Assembly (NCBI GenBank): GCA_009649675.1
Contig: WJPL01000001.1
Coordinates: forward strand, 640,469-704,468
Origin: Alphaproteobacteria bacterium HT1-32
Lineage (GTDB): Bacteria; Pseudomonadota; Alphaproteobacteria; Rhodospirillales; HT1-32
Reading direction: 5' to 3'
Length of the DNA stretch: 64,000 nt
A model generated the notes under the pieces. The model ran no database searches, was not told the origin of the DNA, and saw nothing but the letters and a program-made list of their open reading frames with translations. The position numbers and the translations under genes were made by a program. Shown piece after piece: positions 18,994 through 27,881 of the stretch (its first letter is position 1; every line of letters starts with the position of its first letter).

Positions 18994-19509
18994 TTACAGG
19001 GGTTCCGGCCCTCGTGCAATGGCGGCGACGCCAGTACGCGAGACATCCTGTAGTCCCAACGGCTTCATCAGGTCGATAAAGGCGTTCAGCTTCGACGGCG
19101 CACCGGTGATCTCGAACACGAAACTTTCGTTCGTGCTGTCGACCGCGCGGGCCCGGAAGATATCGGCGATGCGAAGTGCTTCAACACGCTTCTCACCGGT
19201 TGACTTGACCTTGACCAGCGCCAGTTCGCGCTCGACAGAGGCGCCCTCGACGGTCAGATCCTTGACCTTGTGGACCGGGACCAGCCGGTTCAGCTGGGCC
19301 TTGATCTGCTCGATCACCATCGGCGCGCCGGATGTTACCACCGTGATGCGGCTGAGATGAGCTTCGGAATCAACCTCTGAAACGGTCAGGCTTTCGATGT
19401 TATAGCCACGGCCGGAAAACAATCCGATGACGCGGGCAAGCACACCGGCTTCGTTATCCACCAGCACGGCAATGGTATGGGCGCTGATATCCTGGTCTTG
19501 ATTGGTCAC
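18994..19509 (-). CDS. ilvN: Acetolactate synthase small (regulatory) subunit
   Basis: 171 aa ACT-domain subunit that confers valine feedback control on acetolactate synthase. The first ACT domain runs from HTIAVLVDNEAGVLARVIGLFSGRGYNIESLTVSEVD (about residues 11-47). The C-terminal half (ELALVKVKSTGEKRVEALRIADIFRARAVDSTNESFVFEITG) is the second regulatory domain. It lies 53 nt upstream of ilvC and 69 nt downstream of ilvB. The symbol ilvH would be equally valid. Confidence 0.97.
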   Translation of the reverse strand: MTNQDQDISAHTIAVLVDNEAGVLARVIGLFSGRGYNIESLTVSEVDSEAHLSRITVVTSGAPMVIEQIKAQLNRLVPVHKVKDLTVEGASVERELALVKVKSTGEKRVEALRIADIFRARAVDSTNESFVFEITGAPSKLNAFIDLMKPLGLQDVSRTGVAAIARGPEPL

Positions 19510-19578
19510 ATATCCTCCTCTGCGCCGGATCGCCCGGCACCAGATCGTGGTTCTTGTTCTGTCGTCAGGATCGGCGCG

Positions 19579-21354
19579 TCAGACGAGCACCATGCCATTT
19601 TCACTGACATTCGCATCACTCTTGCGCGGGCTCTTGTCGTCCGGGCCGAGCAGGATTTCATTATGCGCCGCGCCGGATGGAATCATCGGGAAGCAGTTTT
19701 CCTTCTGATCAACATGCATGTCGACAATCACCGGCCCGTCGATGCTGAGCATCTCACCGATGACATCATCGACTTCGCTGGGCTTGGTCGCGCGAAGTCC
19801 GGCCATGCCAAAGGTGTCTGCGAGCTTCACGAAATCAGGCAGGCTTTCCATGTAGCTTTCGGAATAGCGCGAGCCATGCAGCAGTTCCTGCCACTGGCGC
19901 ACCATGCCCATATAGAAGTTATTCAGGATGAAGCACTTCACCGGCAGCCTGTATTGCGCAATGGTTGAGAGTTCCTGCATGTTCATCATGAAGGAGGCCT
20001 CACCGGCAACGCCCACGACCAGCGCATCCGGATGTGCGACCTGCACACCCATTGCCGCCGGCAGACCGTAACCCATGGTACCGAGGCCGCCCGAGGTCAG
20101 CCAGTGGTTCGGCTTTTCAAAGCCAAAGAACTGCGCCGCCCACATCTGATGCTGGCCGACTTCCGTGGTGATATAGACGTCTTCATAGCTTTTGGTCAGC
20201 TCATACAGACGCTTGATGGCATGCTGCGGCTTGATGATCTCGTTGCCCTGCTCGAACTTCAGGCAATCAATCGCCTTCCACAGTTCGATCTGTTCCCACC
20301 AGCTTTTCAGCGCCCGCTCATCAACGCGGGTCTGACGGGATTTCCAGATATTTGTCAGGTCTTCCAGAATCATGCCGACATCGCCAACGATCGGCACATC
20401 AACGGCTACGTTCTTGTTGATTGAGCTGGGATCAATATCGATATGGATCTTTTTTGCATCCGGCGCAAAGGCATCCAGACGCCCGGTCACCCGGTCATCA
20501 AAACGCGCACCGATACAAACCATCGCATCGCACCCATGCATGGCCATATTGGCTTCATAGGTGCCATGCATCCCCAGCATTCCGAGATAATGCGGGTCAG
20601 AGGCCGGTACCGCGCCAAGGCCCATCAGCGTCAGGGTACAGGGGAAACCTGTCATCCGGACGAAATTTGTCAGCAACTGCGATGCAGCCGGGCCGGAATT
20701 GATAACACCACCACCGGCATAGATGATCGGGCGCTTCGCCTTTGACAGCAGTTCCACAGCAGCTTCGATCTGGCTGCTGTCGCCCTTGACCTGAGGGTTG
20801 TAGGTTTTGTGCTTCACCTTGGCCCGCTCCACATAGGGGGCCAGACCAACAAGAATGTCTTTCGGCAGGTCAACCACCACCGGTCCCGGACGCCCCGTAC
20901 GCGCAACATGAAAAGCTTCATGAATCGTGCGGGCCAGACGGTCCGGATCTTTCACCAGATAATTATGCTTGGTGCAGGGGCGCGTGATACCAACCGTATC
21001 GGCTTCCTGAAAAGCGTCATTTCCGATCAGATGGGTCGGCACCTGACCAGTCAGGCAAACCACGGGAATAGAATCCATCAGCGCATCGGTGAGCCCGGTA
21101 ACCGCGTTGGTCGCACCCGGACCAGAGGTCACCAGAACAACGCCAACCTTGCCGGTCGACCGCGCATAACCTTCAGCCGCATGAACCGCACCGCCTTCCT
21201 GGCGGACGAGGATGTGGCGAATGTCATTCTGCTGGAAAATGGCGTCATAGATCGGCAGCACTGCGCCGCCGGGATAGCCGAAAATGACGTCGACGCCCTG
21301 CTCTCGCAAAGCTTTCAACACCACTTCCGAACCGCTCAAACCTTCCGCAGACAT
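19579..21354 (-). CDS. ilvB: Acetolactate synthase large (catalytic) subunit
   Basis: ThDP-dependent condensation of pyruvate to acetolactate. 591 aa from ATG 21354 (MSAEGLSGSEVVLKALREQGVDVIFGYPGG), which has GGAG upstream. The more upstream ATG at 21396 would add an Arg/Trp-rich stretch encoded in the leader, so I rejected it. Blocks seen: LVRQEGGAVHAAEGYARSTGKVGVVLVTSGPGATNAVTGL, with the catalytic Glu in RQEGGA; GRPGPVVVDLPKDI; HIDIDPSSINKN; and the ThDP motif GVAGEASFMMNMQELSTIAQYRLPVKCFILNN. The ThDP motif normally begins GDG; here it reads GEA, a small departure. The symbol ilvI is also used. Confidence 0.96.
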   Translation of the reverse strand: MSAEGLSGSEVVLKALREQGVDVIFGYPGGAVLPIYDAIFQQNDIRHILVRQEGGAVHAAEGYARSTGKVGVVLVTSGPGATNAVTGLTDALMDSIPVVCLTGQVPTHLIGNDAFQEADTVGITRPCTKHNYLVKDPDRLARTIHEAFHVARTGRPGPVVVDLPKDILVGLAPYVERAKVKHKTYNPQVKGDSSQIEAAVELLSKAKRPIIYAGGGVINSGPAASQLLTNFVRMTGFPCTLTLMGLGAVPASDPHYLGMLGMHGTYEANMAMHGCDAMVCIGARFDDRVTGRLDAFAPDAKKIHIDIDPSSINKNVAVDVPIVGDVGMILEDLTNIWKSRQTRVDERALKSWWEQIELWKAIDCLKFEQGNEIIKPQHAIKRLYELTKSYEDVYITTEVGQHQMWAAQFFGFEKPNHWLTSGGLGTMGYGLPAAMGVQVAHPDALVVGVAGEASFMMNMQELSTIAQYRLPVKCFILNNFYMGMVRQWQELLHGSRYSESYMESLPDFVKLADTFGMAGLRATKPSEVDDVIGEMLSIDGPVIVDMHVDQKENCFPMIPSGAAHNEILLGPDDKSPRKSDANVSENGMVLV

Positions 21355-21403
21355 GCGTCTTCTCCAACTAAAAACGGGCATCTCAGCCCTGCACAATAAA
21401 GTA

Positions 21404-21423
21404 GCCCGGCAGTCCTGCCGGGC
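21404..21423 (-). terminator. Hairpin in the ilvB leader / after miaA
   Basis: GCCCGGCAG and its complement CTGCCGGGC form a perfect 9-bp inverted repeat with a very short centre, between the miaA stop (21444) and the ilvB start. On the minus strand it is followed by CTACTTTATTG, so termination would be weak. It could end miaA transcripts or act in an ilvB leader. I see no leader peptide rich in branched-chain residues. Confidence 0.45.
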
Positions 21424-21443
21424 GGGAGGCGCAACCTAGTCGT

Positions 21444-22406
21444 TCAATCCAGAGGGGTCAATACCGTCTGACGAATAAAATTAATTATTTCATCCCTATT
21501 TCGTTCCGAATATTTCGTTTCAAGGACAAAATTGGAATTAATCTGATGTCGTAGCCAGGTAAACTGCCGTTTGGCATATCGGCGCGTTGCCTGACGGGCC
21601 AGAATCGCCGCGGTCTGGATATCCACATCCTCATCCAGATGATCGAACAGCTCCGGCAAACCGACAGCCTTCATGCCTGGCAAATTCCGGTCAAAGGCAT
21701 AAACCGCCCGCGCTTCCTCCAGCGCCCCGGCTTCAAGCATCCGGTCAAAACGGGCTTCGCAGGCAGCATAAACCTCGTCACGGGGCGGCAGAACCGTGAT
21801 GACCTGAAACCGCCAGTGAGAGGGCGGGGGATTGGCCGGCGTCCTGCGCCAGTCACTGAGGGCCCGGCCACTGATACGATAGACCTCCATCGCCCGCAGC
21901 AGACGTTGCCGGTCTCCCTGTCGTATTGCCTTCTCTGCCAGCGGGTCAATCGCCGCGAGGGCGGCCCGAAAAGATTCCTCACCCCGCATCACCAATTGCC
22001 CCGTCAGTTCCTCACGGATTGCCGGGTCAGAGGCTGGCAGGTCGTTCATGCCGGACATCAGCGCCTTGATATAAAGCCCGGTACCACCGACCACCACAGG
22101 CAGTTTTCCCGCCGCATGGGCCGCCTCTATTTCCGCAGCCACCATATCCCGCCAGCGCCCGGCAGAGCAGGGGTCGGTGATCGGCAGCACGCCATACAGA
22201 CGATGCGGAACGCGGGCCATATCCGCAGCTGTCGGCGCCGCACTGATAACCGGAATTTCCCGGTAAACCTGCATGCTGTCCGCATTGATGATGATCCCGT
22301 CGAAGGCCTCTGCAACATCCAGTGCCAATGCCGATTTACCGGACGCAGTGACGCCGGCGACAATCAGCACGGGCTGAGTGGGTTTCTGCGGTGATGTTTC
22401 AGTCAT
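21444..22406 (-). CDS. miaA: tRNA dimethylallyltransferase
   Basis: Transfers dimethylallyl to A37 of tRNAs reading U-starting codons. 320 aa. The P-loop is VAGVTASGKSALALDVAE (about residues 16-33), followed by IINADSMQVYREIPVISAAPT, PHRLYGVLPITDPCSAGRWRDM, PVVVGGTGLYIKALMSG and DRQRLLRAMEVYRISGRALSDWR. The C-terminal region has ILARQATRRYAKRQFTWLRHQ, the typical RQFTW block. It lies upstream of ilvB on the same strand, 89 nt apart. Confidence 0.96.
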   Translation of the reverse strand: MTETSPQKPTQPVLIVAGVTASGKSALALDVAEAFDGIIINADSMQVYREIPVISAAPTAADMARVPHRLYGVLPITDPCSAGRWRDMVAAEIEAAHAAGKLPVVVGGTGLYIKALMSGMNDLPASDPAIREELTGQLVMRGEESFRAALAAIDPLAEKAIRQGDRQRLLRAMEVYRISGRALSDWRRTPANPPPSHWRFQVITVLPPRDEVYAACEARFDRMLEAGALEEARAVYAFDRNLPGMKAVGLPELFDHLDEDVDIQTAAILARQATRRYAKRQFTWLRHQINSNFVLETKYSERNRDEIINFIRQTVLTPLD

Positions 22407-22466
22407 GACAGCAGGATTGCACAGGCCGCCGATTCCACAATGCCGGGATGACGCAGCTGTGATCCC

Positions 22467-23513
22467 TCAGTCCCGGAGCGGCCGCAGGTTTGCCGGATCA
22501 ACGCTGAGGCAATCAGCCGCGTCAGCCGTGGCAATATGTTCACCCGGCACCAGCGCATGTAAAACCTGATCGCCAGCCTGATAACGATACCGCGCACGCG
22601 AGCCAAGGAACACGCGGGTCTGCCGGTCTGCTCCGAACAGGATCGCCCCTTCCGGTGCAGCATTTGCCGATACCGGTCGCAGATGTTCCTGGCGGATGGC
22701 AATCGCCGTCGTCGTCTCCGGCATGTTTCCGGCCGGGATATCAATTGCCCCGTTCAGGGCCGTCAGCCGCCCACCACTGACCTTTGCCGGGACCACATTG
22801 CTGCCCCCCATGAAGTCGGCAACAAAACTGTTCACAGGCCGGTCATACAGATCTTCCGGTGTGCCCGACTGTTCGATCACGCCATTGCGCATCAGAATGA
22901 TGGAGTCCGACAGGCTGAGCGCCTCATCCTGATCGTGGGTGACAAAGACAGTCGTCAGTTTCAGCCGTTTGTGCAGTTCGATCAGTTCGATCTGCATATC
23001 TTCACGCAGCCGGGCATCGAGATTGGACAGCGGCTCGTCCAGCAGCAGAACACGAGGCCGGGCAACGATGGCACGGGCCAGCGCGACGCGTTGCTGCTGG
23101 CCGCCGGAAAGCTGCTTTGGCAGACGCTTTGCAAACTGACCAAGCTGCACCATGTCGAGCGCCTCGGCCACCCGGGCACGCTGTTCATCGGCTGTGCCAC
23201 CCTTGCGCATGGCCAGCGGGAAGCGGACATTCTCCGCCACCGACATATGCGGAAACAGGGCATAACTCTGGAACATCAGAGCGACATGACGGTGTTCGGG
23301 GGCAAGGTCGGTAATGTCCTCACCATCGATCAGAATCTGCCCGCCACTGGTCTGTTCCAGCCCGGCGACAAGGCGCATCAGGGTCGATTTTCCACAGCCG
23401 CTCGGCCCCAGCAGGCTGACAAACCCACCATCCGGAATATCCGCTGACAGGCCTTTCAGCACCTCATTCCGGCCAAAGCTTTTAGAGATATTGTCGATTT
23501 GCAGACGGGCCAT
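22467..23513 (-). CDS. ABC transporter ATPase, PotA/spermidine-putrescine type
   Basis: 348 aa. Walker A is GPSGCGKS (residues 36-43), the Q-loop MFQSYALFPHMSVAENVRFPL, the signature LSGGQQQRVALARAI, Walker B VLLLDEPLSNLD, and the switch His lies in FVTHDQDEALSLSD. A C-terminal TOBE domain (about 240-345) is typical of PotA/FbpC/CysA-type importers. It is the last gene of the ABC operon, 3 nt after the second permease. The substrate class is inferred from the permeases and binding protein. Confidence 0.93.
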   Translation of the reverse strand: MARLQIDNISKSFGRNEVLKGLSADIPDGGFVSLLGPSGCGKSTLMRLVAGLEQTSGGQILIDGEDITDLAPEHRHVALMFQSYALFPHMSVAENVRFPLAMRKGGTADEQRARVAEALDMVQLGQFAKRLPKQLSGGQQQRVALARAIVARPRVLLLDEPLSNLDARLREDMQIELIELHKRLKLTTVFVTHDQDEALSLSDSIILMRNGVIEQSGTPEDLYDRPVNSFVADFMGGSNVVPAKVSGGRLTALNGAIDIPAGNMPETTTAIAIRQEHLRPVSANAAPEGAILFGADRQTRVFLGSRARYRYQAGDQVLHALVPGEHIATADAADCLSVDPANLRPLRD

Positions 23514-23516
23514 GGG

Positions 23517-24317
23517 TCAGGCGATCCTTTTCAGGCCAAACAGGCGATCAATCAGAAAGACGAGGAAGATGGTCAGCAGAATCATGATGGTCGATACCGC
23601 CGCCACCGAGGGGTCCGGGCTGAATTCAAGCTGGCTGTAAATCCGGAGCGGCAGGGTCTCCACATCCGGTGCCCGCATGAACAGGGCAACGACCGCATCG
23701 TCAAAGGAAATGTTGAAGGCAAAGAAGCCACCTGCCGCCATCCCGGCCGCACATTGCGGCAGCACAACATAACGATAACGCTGCCAGACATTCGCTCCCA
23801 TTGTCCGGGCCGCTTCTTCCAGCGCCGGATCGGCATCCGCCAGCACCGCGCCAACGGTGCGTATGACATAAGGTAACGAAATCACCAGATGACCGATTAC
23901 CAGCCCGGTGAAAGACGGCCCGCCACCCCAGGAGGAAAACAGCACCAGCAGACCAATGCCGAAGATCAGCGTCGGCAGAACCAGCGGTGACAGGAACAGC
24001 GCCCCCAGCGCCTCCCCTCCCGGCAGTCTGAAACGGTATAGTGCGATAGCCGTCGGCGTACCGATGGCAATGGCCAGAACGGTGACCACCAGCGCCAGCT
24101 TGATGCTGGTCCAGCCCGCTTTCAGATAAGCGTCAGAAGCCATGATCTCGCCATACCAGCGCAGGCTGAATCCGCGTGGCGGGAAAACCAGAAACTCACT
24201 GGCGGAAAGCGAACTCAGCATCACAACAGCCAGCGGCACCAGCATGAAGATCGCCGTCGCCGTAATCAGAAAGGCGGTCAGCAGCTTCGCCGCTGGAGGA
24301 ACACCACGAACCATCAC
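23517..24317 (-). CDS. ABC transporter permease, PotC-like
   Basis: 266 aa inner-membrane permease with about six TM segments. The start MMVRGVPPAAKLLTAFLITATAIFMLVPLAVVMLSSLSASEFLVFPPRGFSLRWYGEIM is typical of PotC-type subunits, and the EAA loop appears as EEAARTMGANVWQRYRYVVLPQCAAGMAAG. Its start overlaps the stop of the upstream permease by 4 nt, so the two permeases are translationally coupled. It forms a heterodimeric channel with that permease. Confidence 0.92.
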   Translation of the reverse strand: MMVRGVPPAAKLLTAFLITATAIFMLVPLAVVMLSSLSASEFLVFPPRGFSLRWYGEIMASDAYLKAGWTSIKLALVVTVLAIAIGTPTAIALYRFRLPGGEALGALFLSPLVLPTLIFGIGLLVLFSSWGGGPSFTGLVIGHLVISLPYVIRTVGAVLADADPALEEAARTMGANVWQRYRYVVLPQCAAGMAAGGFFAFNISFDDAVVALFMRAPDVETLPLRIYSQLEFSPDPSVAAVSTIMILLTIFLVFLIDRLFGLKRIA

Positions 24318-25192
24318 CGCACCGCCTTCGTATCGCGCCGGCGCATCAGCATGGCATAGGGCACAATGACCACCAGCGTCGCCAGCAACAGCAGCACTGA
24401 CTGGGCCGCAGCAAAATTCCAGTCAAAGGAACCGGTTACCGAACTGTAGATGCTGCCTGCCAGCACCGGCAAACGCACCCCGCCAACCAGCGTCGGCGTA
24501 ATGAAGGAAGAGATCGACAGGGCAAAGACAATCAGACAGCCGGAGACAATACCCGGCAGGGACAGGGGCAGGGTGATACCGATGATCGCCCGCCAGAACC
24601 CGGCACCCATGGTACGTGCCGCCTGTTCCAGATCTGATCCGATCCGTTGCAGAACCCCCAGAATGGTCAGGGTCATGAAAGGTACCAGTACCTGCACCAT
24701 CGAAATAACGATACCGGATTCCGTATGCATCAGCCTGGTCGCCCGGTCGGTCACTCCGGTCACTTCCAGAAGGTCGCTGAGCAGCCCGCCATTCCCGAGG
24801 ATCACCAGCCAGCCGAAAGTGCGGATGACGACGCTGGTCATCAGCGGCAACACCACCAGCAGGATCAGCAACATCCTCAGGCGGGATCCGACACGGGACA
24901 TCACATAAGCCAGCGGAAACCCGATCAGGAAACAGATCAGCGTTATCAGCCCGGCAAGCCGGAAGGTGCGTATGGAAACACCGAGGTAATAGTCATCAAC
25001 AAAGAATTTCGCGAAATGGTCCCAGCCGAAGCTGATTTGCCCATCCGCCCCGGTGACCTGAACACTGAGCACCAGCATCTGGAAAACCGGCAGAAAGAAA
25101 GCCAGGGCGAGGACAGCCACGCCCGGCCCCAGAAGCAATAACGGCTCCCGACGACTGCGGATCGCAGCTTTGGTGCGTCGGGAGCCTGTCAT
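24314..25192 (-). CDS. ABC transporter permease, PotB-like
   Basis: 292 aa from ATG 25192 (MTGSRRTKAAIRSRREPLLLLGPGVAVLALAFFLPVFQMLVLSV). A longer frame from 25246 would overlap the binding-protein gene by about 40 nt and has no ribosome-binding site, so I chose the shorter form. It has about six TM segments. PotB-type blocks are VVLPLMTSVVIRTFGWLVILGNGGLL and the EAA loop EQAARTMGAGFWRAIIGITLPLSLPGI. Confidence 0.92.
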   Translation of the reverse strand: MTGSRRTKAAIRSRREPLLLLGPGVAVLALAFFLPVFQMLVLSVQVTGADGQISFGWDHFAKFFVDDYYLGVSIRTFRLAGLITLICFLIGFPLAYVMSRVGSRLRMLLILLVVLPLMTSVVIRTFGWLVILGNGGLLSDLLEVTGVTDRATRLMHTESGIVISMVQVLVPFMTLTILGVLQRIGSDLEQAARTMGAGFWRAIIGITLPLSLPGIVSGCLIVFALSISSFITPTLVGGVRLPVLAGSIYSSVTGSFDWNFAAAQSVLLLLATLVVIVPYAMLMRRRDTKAVR

Positions 25193-25209
25193 CAGTCGTA
25201 CCTGTTCGC

Positions 25210-26250
25210 TTATCTGGCGACGAGGCGCTTCCAGGCCTCGTTCCATTTAGCCCGTTCGTCACCGATCTTGATCGGATCAAAGCCAACGAGATTTTTTGCG
25301 GCTTCTTCACCATAGATAACCTGAGATGCCACATCATCCGGCAGCTTGGCTTCCTTATTGGTTGGCGAATAGCGCAGCGCTTCGGCCCAGCCTTTCGAGG
25401 CCTCTGCACGGATCGAGAAGTCGATGAACTTCAGCGCGAGATCACGATTGTCACGACCCGCAACCAGATTGACCGTAATCGGGGCAAAGGCCGCCCCTTC
25501 TTTCGGCTGTACGAACTTCACCGGTAGGCCAGCCTTCGTCAGGGTAAAGGCATAGTCCTGAGCATAAGGCGCAATCCATGCGGATCCCTGAGCAAAGTTC
25601 TGCTGAATTTCCGGTGACTTGGAAACCACCGTCGCGCCGCCATCCAGCAGCTTGCCGACAAAGTCCAGACCCGGCTGGATATCATCCAGCGTTCCGCCAC
25701 TGACCTTGTTCATCATCAGCATACCCAGCATGCCGTAGGTATTGGCTGCCGCATCGGTCAGCAGCACGTTCTTCGCATAGGCCGGGTTCGTCAGGTCCAT
25801 CCAGCTGGTCGGAGCCGGGCTGACCTGCTCCGTATTATAAAGCAGGCCGATGGCCGCGACCTTGTACATCGGCCCGACGCCCTTGCCGATATCAGCAACG
25901 GCGAACGGATACATCTGGCCGTAGTTCGACAGTTCTTCCGGCTTGATCGGGGCCAGAAGACCTTCGGATGCAGCGACGGTTTCAAGACCGCCTGAAAAAT
26001 GCACCACATCAAACTGCGGATTTTCCTTCTGCGCCCGAAGCTGTGCCAGCGTGTCGGCGGAATAGGCGGTGACGACCTTGACCGTCACGCCATATTTTTC
26101 CTCGAACGGGGTAATCACCAGATCACGATGGGTCTTTTCATAAGAACCACCGAAGGAGTTGATGATCAGGGTGTCCTGAGCCAGTACCGGTGTGGCGATA
26201 AGCGCCGCACCAACAGCGAGGGCTGCAGTAAAATTACGTCGTGTCAGCAT
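25210..26250 (-). CDS. ABC transporter substrate-binding protein (PotD/PotF-like), Tat-type signal
   Basis: 346 aa from ATG 26250, with AGGAG 7 nt upstream. The N-terminus MLTRRNFTAALAVGAALIATPVLAQ has a twin-arginine pattern (TRRNFTA) followed by a hydrophobic stretch and an Ala-x-Ala cleavage site, so it may be exported folded by Tat. The mature part begins DTLIINSFGGSYEKTHRDLVITPFEEKYGVTVKVV, which fits the polyamine / Fe3+-type solute-binding fold (cluster D). The ligand is unknown. It lies between the DUF3830 gene and the permeases. Confidence 0.9.
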   Translation of the reverse strand: MLTRRNFTAALAVGAALIATPVLAQDTLIINSFGGSYEKTHRDLVITPFEEKYGVTVKVVTAYSADTLAQLRAQKENPQFDVVHFSGGLETVAASEGLLAPIKPEELSNYGQMYPFAVADIGKGVGPMYKVAAIGLLYNTEQVSPAPTSWMDLTNPAYAKNVLLTDAAANTYGMLGMLMMNKVSGGTLDDIQPGLDFVGKLLDGGATVVSKSPEIQQNFAQGSAWIAPYAQDYAFTLTKAGLPVKFVQPKEGAAFAPITVNLVAGRDNRDLALKFIDFSIRAEASKGWAEALRYSPTNKEAKLPDDVASQVIYGEEAAKNLVGFDPIKIGDERAKWNEAWKRLVAR

Positions 26251-26282
26251 TGTCGTCTCCTGGGTTACGGGTTCCGTCACGC

Positions 26283-26756
26283 CTATGCCTGGCGCAGCAT
26301 CACGTCCTTTGCACCATCCACCCGGATAGCACGGCAGGTTGCGGCAAAATCATCAAGGTCACCGCCGATCTTGCCGAAAATATTGACCGGGGTCCATCCA
26401 AGCGGGCCAAAGGTGCGGCCGCCATCATCATAGAAAATACCGATTTCCCACAGTTCATCAGGCAGACCTTTCATCTGGTACTTGCCCTGATAATACCAGA
26501 GACAGTCGCCCGGTCCCGGAAAACAGGTCTGATTTTCGTTGGGAATTGTCGTCGGGTCAAAGCTGTGGGCCTCTTCCGGCAGGCCCATCATGATTTCCGG
26601 GCCGGCAAACATGGCATGGAAGGCCGTCATCGAGACCGGCTTGGCCAGCGCAGTCCAGAGGGTTTTCGACGTGATCGGTGTTGCTTCCCAGTCGAGAATG
26701 ATCGGGAAGGTCTTTTTGTGGGCGGTGAATTCGATCGCCAAATTCTTGTCGGACAT
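26283..26756 (-). CDS. DUF3830 family protein (cyclophilin-like fold)
   Basis: 157 aa, no signal peptide. It matches my memory of DUF3830: MSDKNLAIEFTAHKKTFPIILDWEATPITSKTLWTALAKPVSMTAFHAMFAGPEIM at the N-terminus and the block PGPGDCLWYYQGK in the middle, followed by EIGIFYDDGGRTFGPLGWTPVNIFGKI. Members are small proteins of unknown function with a cyclophilin-like beta-barrel, often next to transport or amino-acid catabolic genes. Here it is the first gene of the ABC operon, 32 nt before the binding protein. A ligand-processing role is a guess. Confidence 0.75.
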   Translation of the reverse strand: MSDKNLAIEFTAHKKTFPIILDWEATPITSKTLWTALAKPVSMTAFHAMFAGPEIMMGLPEEAHSFDPTTIPNENQTCFPGPGDCLWYYQGKYQMKGLPDELWEIGIFYDDGGRTFGPLGWTPVNIFGKIGGDLDDFAATCRAIRVDGAKDVMLRQA

Positions 26757-26894
26757 TTGCGCTCCGGTTTTATGTCAGTCGGTTTGTCCGCAACGAACCG
26801 GAATAGCCGGAAACCCGCGGGTCTCCAAAGCACCAGACCGCCTCAAAAAACGCGGACAACAGAGAGATATCGAGCCGTAATTACGTGATAACGT

Positions 26895-26909
26895 CAAATT
26901 CATAATTTG
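26895..26909. promoter_or_regulatory. Candidate LysR-type operator upstream of the DUF3830-ABC operon
   Basis: A perfect 6-3-6 inverted repeat, CAAATT-CAT-AATTTG, about 139 nt before the DUF3830 start in an AT-rich gap. A second near-palindrome (GATAAA...TTTATC, 26918-26934) overlaps the 3' end of the neighbouring LysR gene. Two sites at this spacing fit LysR-type promoters, but binding is inferred only. Confidence 0.45.
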
Positions 26910-26932
26910 GATCAAGCGATAAAATTAATTTA

Positions 26933-27868
26933 TCAACTGGCAAGCTGTTCCCGGTCAGATACAAGTCGCGCCCGCGCATGTTTCAGGGCAAAGGCATCCG
27001 CCGAAGCAATGGTCTGTGCCGCAACGGCACGCACGATCTGGCTGTCCGGTATTTCCTTGTAGAACAGATAGAAGGTGATCGGATCAAAAGGCCGGACAAC
27101 CGGCATCTCGACCAGCAGTCCATCCAGCAGATGACGGTCAATCGCTGCTGGCGGAACCGCAGCCACCCCCAGCCCTGCCACCGCAAGCTGGATCATCGTC
27201 GACATCGAGTTCGAGACGTTGATGTGATGCGGTGTTGCAGCCGCTTCGACAAAATAGGCCGACTGCAACTGGCCCGGAGGTGATCCCGGCGCATATTCGA
27301 TCAGGGGCAGATCAGCCAGGTCCTGACTGCTGATGCTTTTACGTCCCGCCAGCAGATCAGGGCTTGTGACCCAGGCCATATCGTACTGGCAGAGAGCCTT
27401 GTTGACCGTATCCATTTCATCCAGCGGCTGAATGCCAACGCCCAGGGACAGACGGCCATCACGTACCTGCTGGCGCAGGGTCTCGGTACTGTCCACCGCC
27501 ATTTCCACGATCAGGTCCGGATAATCCTCACGCAGGCGGCGGATCAGATCCGGCAGCCAGGTCCGGGCGATAGCGTCGACCACTCCGAGACGCACGGTCC
27601 CCCGGATATCATCTGCATTCTGGAACGTCGCCCTCAGTGAAGCATAGTCACGCAGGATCGAGGCAGCCGTCTTGAGCACCTCGCGGCCTTCCGGCGTCAG
27701 CACAAAATTGCGCTGATCGCGATGGTACAACCGCACCCCCAGTTCTTCCTCCAGCGACCGCACCCGCGCCGAGATCGCTGGCTGGGTCGTCCCCTGAATC
27801 TCTGCCACTTTCCGGAAGCTGTGGTTTTGCGACAGCAGAAAGAAGGTTTCGAGGAACCGGATATTCAT
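26933..27868 (-). CDS. LysR-family transcriptional regulator
   Basis: 311 aa. The N-terminal winged HTH is MNIRFLETFFLLSQNHSFRKVAEIQGTTQPAISARVRSLEEELGVRLYHRDQRNFVLTPEG (residues 1-60). The C-terminal part is the effector-binding domain, beginning near GTVRLGVVDAIARTWLPDLI. It lies immediately upstream of, and on the same strand as, the DUF3830-ABC operon, and probably controls it. The 176-nt gap between them holds two inverted repeats. Confidence 0.93.
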   Translation of the reverse strand: MNIRFLETFFLLSQNHSFRKVAEIQGTTQPAISARVRSLEEELGVRLYHRDQRNFVLTPEGREVLKTAASILRDYASLRATFQNADDIRGTVRLGVVDAIARTWLPDLIRRLREDYPDLIVEMAVDSTETLRQQVRDGRLSLGVGIQPLDEMDTVNKALCQYDMAWVTSPDLLAGRKSISSQDLADLPLIEYAPGSPPGQLQSAYFVEAAATPHHINVSNSMSTMIQLAVAGLGVAAVPPAAIDRHLLDGLLVEMPVVRPFDPITFYLFYKEIPDSQIVRAVAAQTIASADAFALKHARARLVSDREQLAS

Positions 27869-27881
27869 GGTCTCGCAACCC

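Noticed and set aside
21355-21443. Attenuator with leader peptide before ilvB
   Set aside because: Only about 90 nt lie between miaA and ilvB, and no small ORF rich in Val, Leu or Ile is visible; only a weak hairpin can be supported.
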